64,000 bases of DNA from Muribaculaceae bacterium (lineage in GTDB: Bacteria > Bacteroidota > Bacteroidia > Bacteroidales > Muribaculaceae). Each line of letters begins with the position of its first letter. Position 1 is the first letter of the stretch. A program made the position numbers and the translations under genes. The DNA is taken from positions 1 through 64,000 of the forward strand of contig JAGCCU010000016.1 in assembly GCA_017651515.1 (NCBI GenBank). Reading direction: 5' to 3'. The notes beneath the pieces were generated by a model that was not told where the DNA came from, did not search any database, and saw only the letters and a program-made list of their open reading frames with translations. Shown piece after piece: positions 62,576 through 64,000 of this stretch.

Positions 62576-63070
62576 ATGATGGACAACAAAGCACTTGTCG
62601 TTATCGACATCCAGAACGACATCACCAAACACTACCGCGATATCATTGACAACATCAATGCCGCCATCGAATGGGCTACGGCTGAGAATATGCATGTGGT
62701 CTATATCAAGCATCACAATATTACGGCTGGCACGCGGACATTCAAGTCTGGCAGTAAGGGTGAGGAACTGGTGTCTGATATGAAAGTTGTTTCGGATAAT
62801 ATCTTCGTGAAGACGAAAAGCAATGCCCTTACCAACGAGGCGTTTTTTGCTTTCATCGCAGCGAATGGCATCAATGAGTTCTACGTAGCTGGTGCAAACG
62901 CTACGGCCTGCGTAAAATCGACTTGTTTCAACATGACCAAGGCAGGCTTCATGGTGCATGTCCTCTCCGACTGCATAACCAGCTACGACCTGAAGAAGCT
63001 GCCAGAGATGCTAGCTTATTATGAAAGCAAAGGCTGTGAGGTCAAAATGCTTGCCGATTATAAACAATGA
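62576..63070 (+). CDS. Isochorismatase-like cysteine hydrolase
   Basis: A 164-residue hydrolase with the catalytic triad pattern: Asp11 in VVIDIQND, Lys near 79-81 in FVKTKSNAL, Cys112 in ANATACVKSTC. Substrates in this family are small amides or isochorismate; this one is unassigned. It lies directly behind the Zn-ribbon gene and 9 bp before the acetyltransferase-like gene. Confidence 0.88.
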   Translation: MMDNKALVVIDIQNDITKHYRDIIDNINAAIEWATAENMHVVYIKHHNITAGTRTFKSGSKGEELVSDMKVVSDNIFVKTKSNALTNEAFFAFIAANGINEFYVAGANATACVKSTCFNMTKAGFMVHVLSDCITSYDLKKLPEMLAYYESKGCEVKMLADYKQ

Positions 63071-63079
63071 AAGAACATT

Positions 63080-63697
63080 ATGAAACAGGAAATCGATCCC
63101 AATAACACCAGTCGGGCGCAGGCATTCGAACTGTGGATGAAGTCGCCCATGCCGATGGTGACGCTCACGAAGACATTCGATGTGACGCGACTTCGTATAG
63201 TGAGCAGGCGAAGGGACATTAAGTTTAATCTTCTCCTGTGTTGGTGCATCGGCAAGGCTGCTAGCATGATGGACGAGTTTTACCTGCTACCAGAAAAAGG
63301 ACTGTTGTTCAAGTATGACCGTTTGGCCATTAATGTGATAGTGAATAACGTTGCTGCTGGCATCAACTCATGTGACATTCCCTATACTGATGACTTGGAA
63401 AAGTTCAGCTACGAATATATGGTTCTGACGCAATCGGCCAGCACATCCTGCCAGAGTTCCTTCGTAGATGATGCGATGGTTATAGGCACATCAGCGATGA
63501 CGGCCACTGAACTCGACTGCATCGTCAATCAATATACCGACCAGTTCTGCAATCCGATGGTGATGTGGGGCCGTTACCGAAAAGGCTGGCTGAGGACAAC
63601 CTTGCCCATTTCCTTCCAGTTCCACCACGTTCAGATGGACGGTGGACATGCCGCCCGATTTCTGGCTAACTTGCAAAACGAAATTGATAAACTATAA
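63080..63697 (+). CDS. Chloramphenicol-acetyltransferase-like protein
   Basis: A 205-residue CAT-fold enzyme (usual length about 210-220). The catalytic His is in FHHVQMDGGHAARF (HHxxxDG at 182-188), and SFQFHHVQ and NVIVNNVAAG strands match the family. It may acetylate chloramphenicol or another small acceptor; resistance cannot be claimed from sequence. It is last of a three-gene run, and its 5' end is duplicated at 61763. Confidence 0.82.
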   Translation: MKQEIDPNNTSRAQAFELWMKSPMPMVTLTKTFDVTRLRIVSRRRDIKFNLLLCWCIGKAASMMDEFYLLPEKGLLFKYDRLAINVIVNNVAAGINSCDIPYTDDLEKFSYEYMVLTQSASTSCQSSFVDDAMVIGTSAMTATELDCIVNQYTDQFCNPMVMWGRYRKGWLRTTLPISFQFHHVQMDGGHAARFLANLQNEIDKL

Positions 63698-63739
63698 AAC
63701 TAGAGTGCATCATCAACCAGTGCGAAGAAATCGAAAAGG

Positions 63740-64000
63740 ATGACTCAGTTGCCAAACATCATAACAGCAGTTAGGATAGTAGGCTCTTTGGGTTTGCTCT
63801 TCTGTGATGTAATGGGTGCGGCATTTTGGACAATCTATGCCTTCTGTGGCATCAGCGACATAGCCGACGGGGGGTTAGCGCGAAAGTTCATGAGTGTCAC
63901 TAAGACAGGAGCATTGTTGGACAGCATGGCTGACATCTGTTTTGTGGTGTGTTGTAGTTTGAAACTACTGGCAGTTTTCGAACTTCCATTATGGCTGTGG
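63740..64000 (+). CDS. CDP-alcohol phosphatidyltransferase (3' truncated)
   Basis: The first 87 codons of a membrane enzyme. The signature D-x2-DG-x2-AR-x8-G-x3-D-x3-D is complete (DIADGGLARKF ... GALLDSMAD, near residues 45-71). It would join a CDP-diacylglycerol head to an alcohol such as inositol, glycerol phosphate or serine. The ATG at 63740 has GAAAAGG just upstream. The frame is open to the window end. Confidence 0.88.
   Translation, partial: MTQLPNIITAVRIVGSLGLLFCDVMGAAFWTIYAFCGISDIADGGLARKFMSVTKTGALLDSMADICFVVCCSLKLLAVFELPLWLW

Overview
This 64 kb window is chromosomal DNA of a Bacteroidales bacterium, most likely a gut Prevotellaceae/Muribaculaceae-type organism. The evidence is a paired methylmalonyl-CoA mutase (propionate/succinate metabolism), families largely confined to Bacteroidetes (DUF5686, DUF4494, DUF3332, LolA-like carrier, FHS-type sugar permease), secreted proteins carrying dockerin-like EF-hand pairs, and many promoters of the Bacteroidetes type (TTTG, 19-21 nt, TAnnTTTG). 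No rRNA, tRNA, CRISPR array, transposase or prophage was seen; this is core and semi-accessory chromosome.

Layout. 1-4 kb: 3' end of a dockerin protein, a LolA-like/trxB operon, a uridine-phosphorylase-like gene, a hidden 53-codon gene and a tiny lipoprotein. 4-10 kb: cdsA, an MltF-like lytic transglycosylase, a DUF3332 lipoprotein, then a convergent lemA / small membrane protein / DUF2207 operon. 10-17.5 kb: a giant C10 (streptopain-like) cysteine protease with an internal dockerin pair, a thioredoxin-fold protein without cysteines, and an M23-LysM hydrolase coupled to a repeat protein. 17.6-27 kb: recG and ispD preceded by a dockerin surface protein, a second dockerin protein with a 603-bp internal duplication, and a DUF5686 outer-membrane protein. 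27-34 kb: a tightly packed six-gene operon (dCMP deaminase, S41 protease, 5-formyl-THF cyclo-ligase, ScdA/RIC-like protein, LuxR regulator, M16 protease). 34-38 kb: mutA-mutB. 38-48 kb: ECF sigma plus a membrane partner, MATE exporter, OmpA protein, transketolase, FHS sugar transporter, and an NMO/FabK-like flavoenzyme - DUF4494 - YggS operon. 48.6-57 kb: another dockerin protein, then a long minus-strand run (preA - CPBP protease - TonB receptor - HMA metal-binding protein - DUF3667 - secreted protein). In that run preA carries an in-frame amber codon and DUF3667 a homopolymer frameshift. 57-64 kb: HxlR regulator with a cupin, YigZ, a LytTR regulator divergent from a LiaF-like/BamE-like pair, a small detoxification-type operon (Zn-ribbon flavin-split-barrel protein, isochorismatase-like hydrolase, chloramphenicol-acetyltransferase-like protein), and the start of a CDP-alcohol phosphatidyltransferase.

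Most interesting: dockerin modules reused in five secreted proteins at N-terminal, central and C-terminal positions; an 8-bp extragenic tandem repeat next to the stop codons of three of them; a 9-bp repeat array abutting a surface-protein promoter; an array of triloop mini-hairpins at 22.0-22.3 kb; a coupled ScdA-like/LuxR pair that lacks the usual metal ligands; apparent leaderless promoters; and several short ORFs in leaders or gaps. All functional calls come from reading the sequence; no database search was run.
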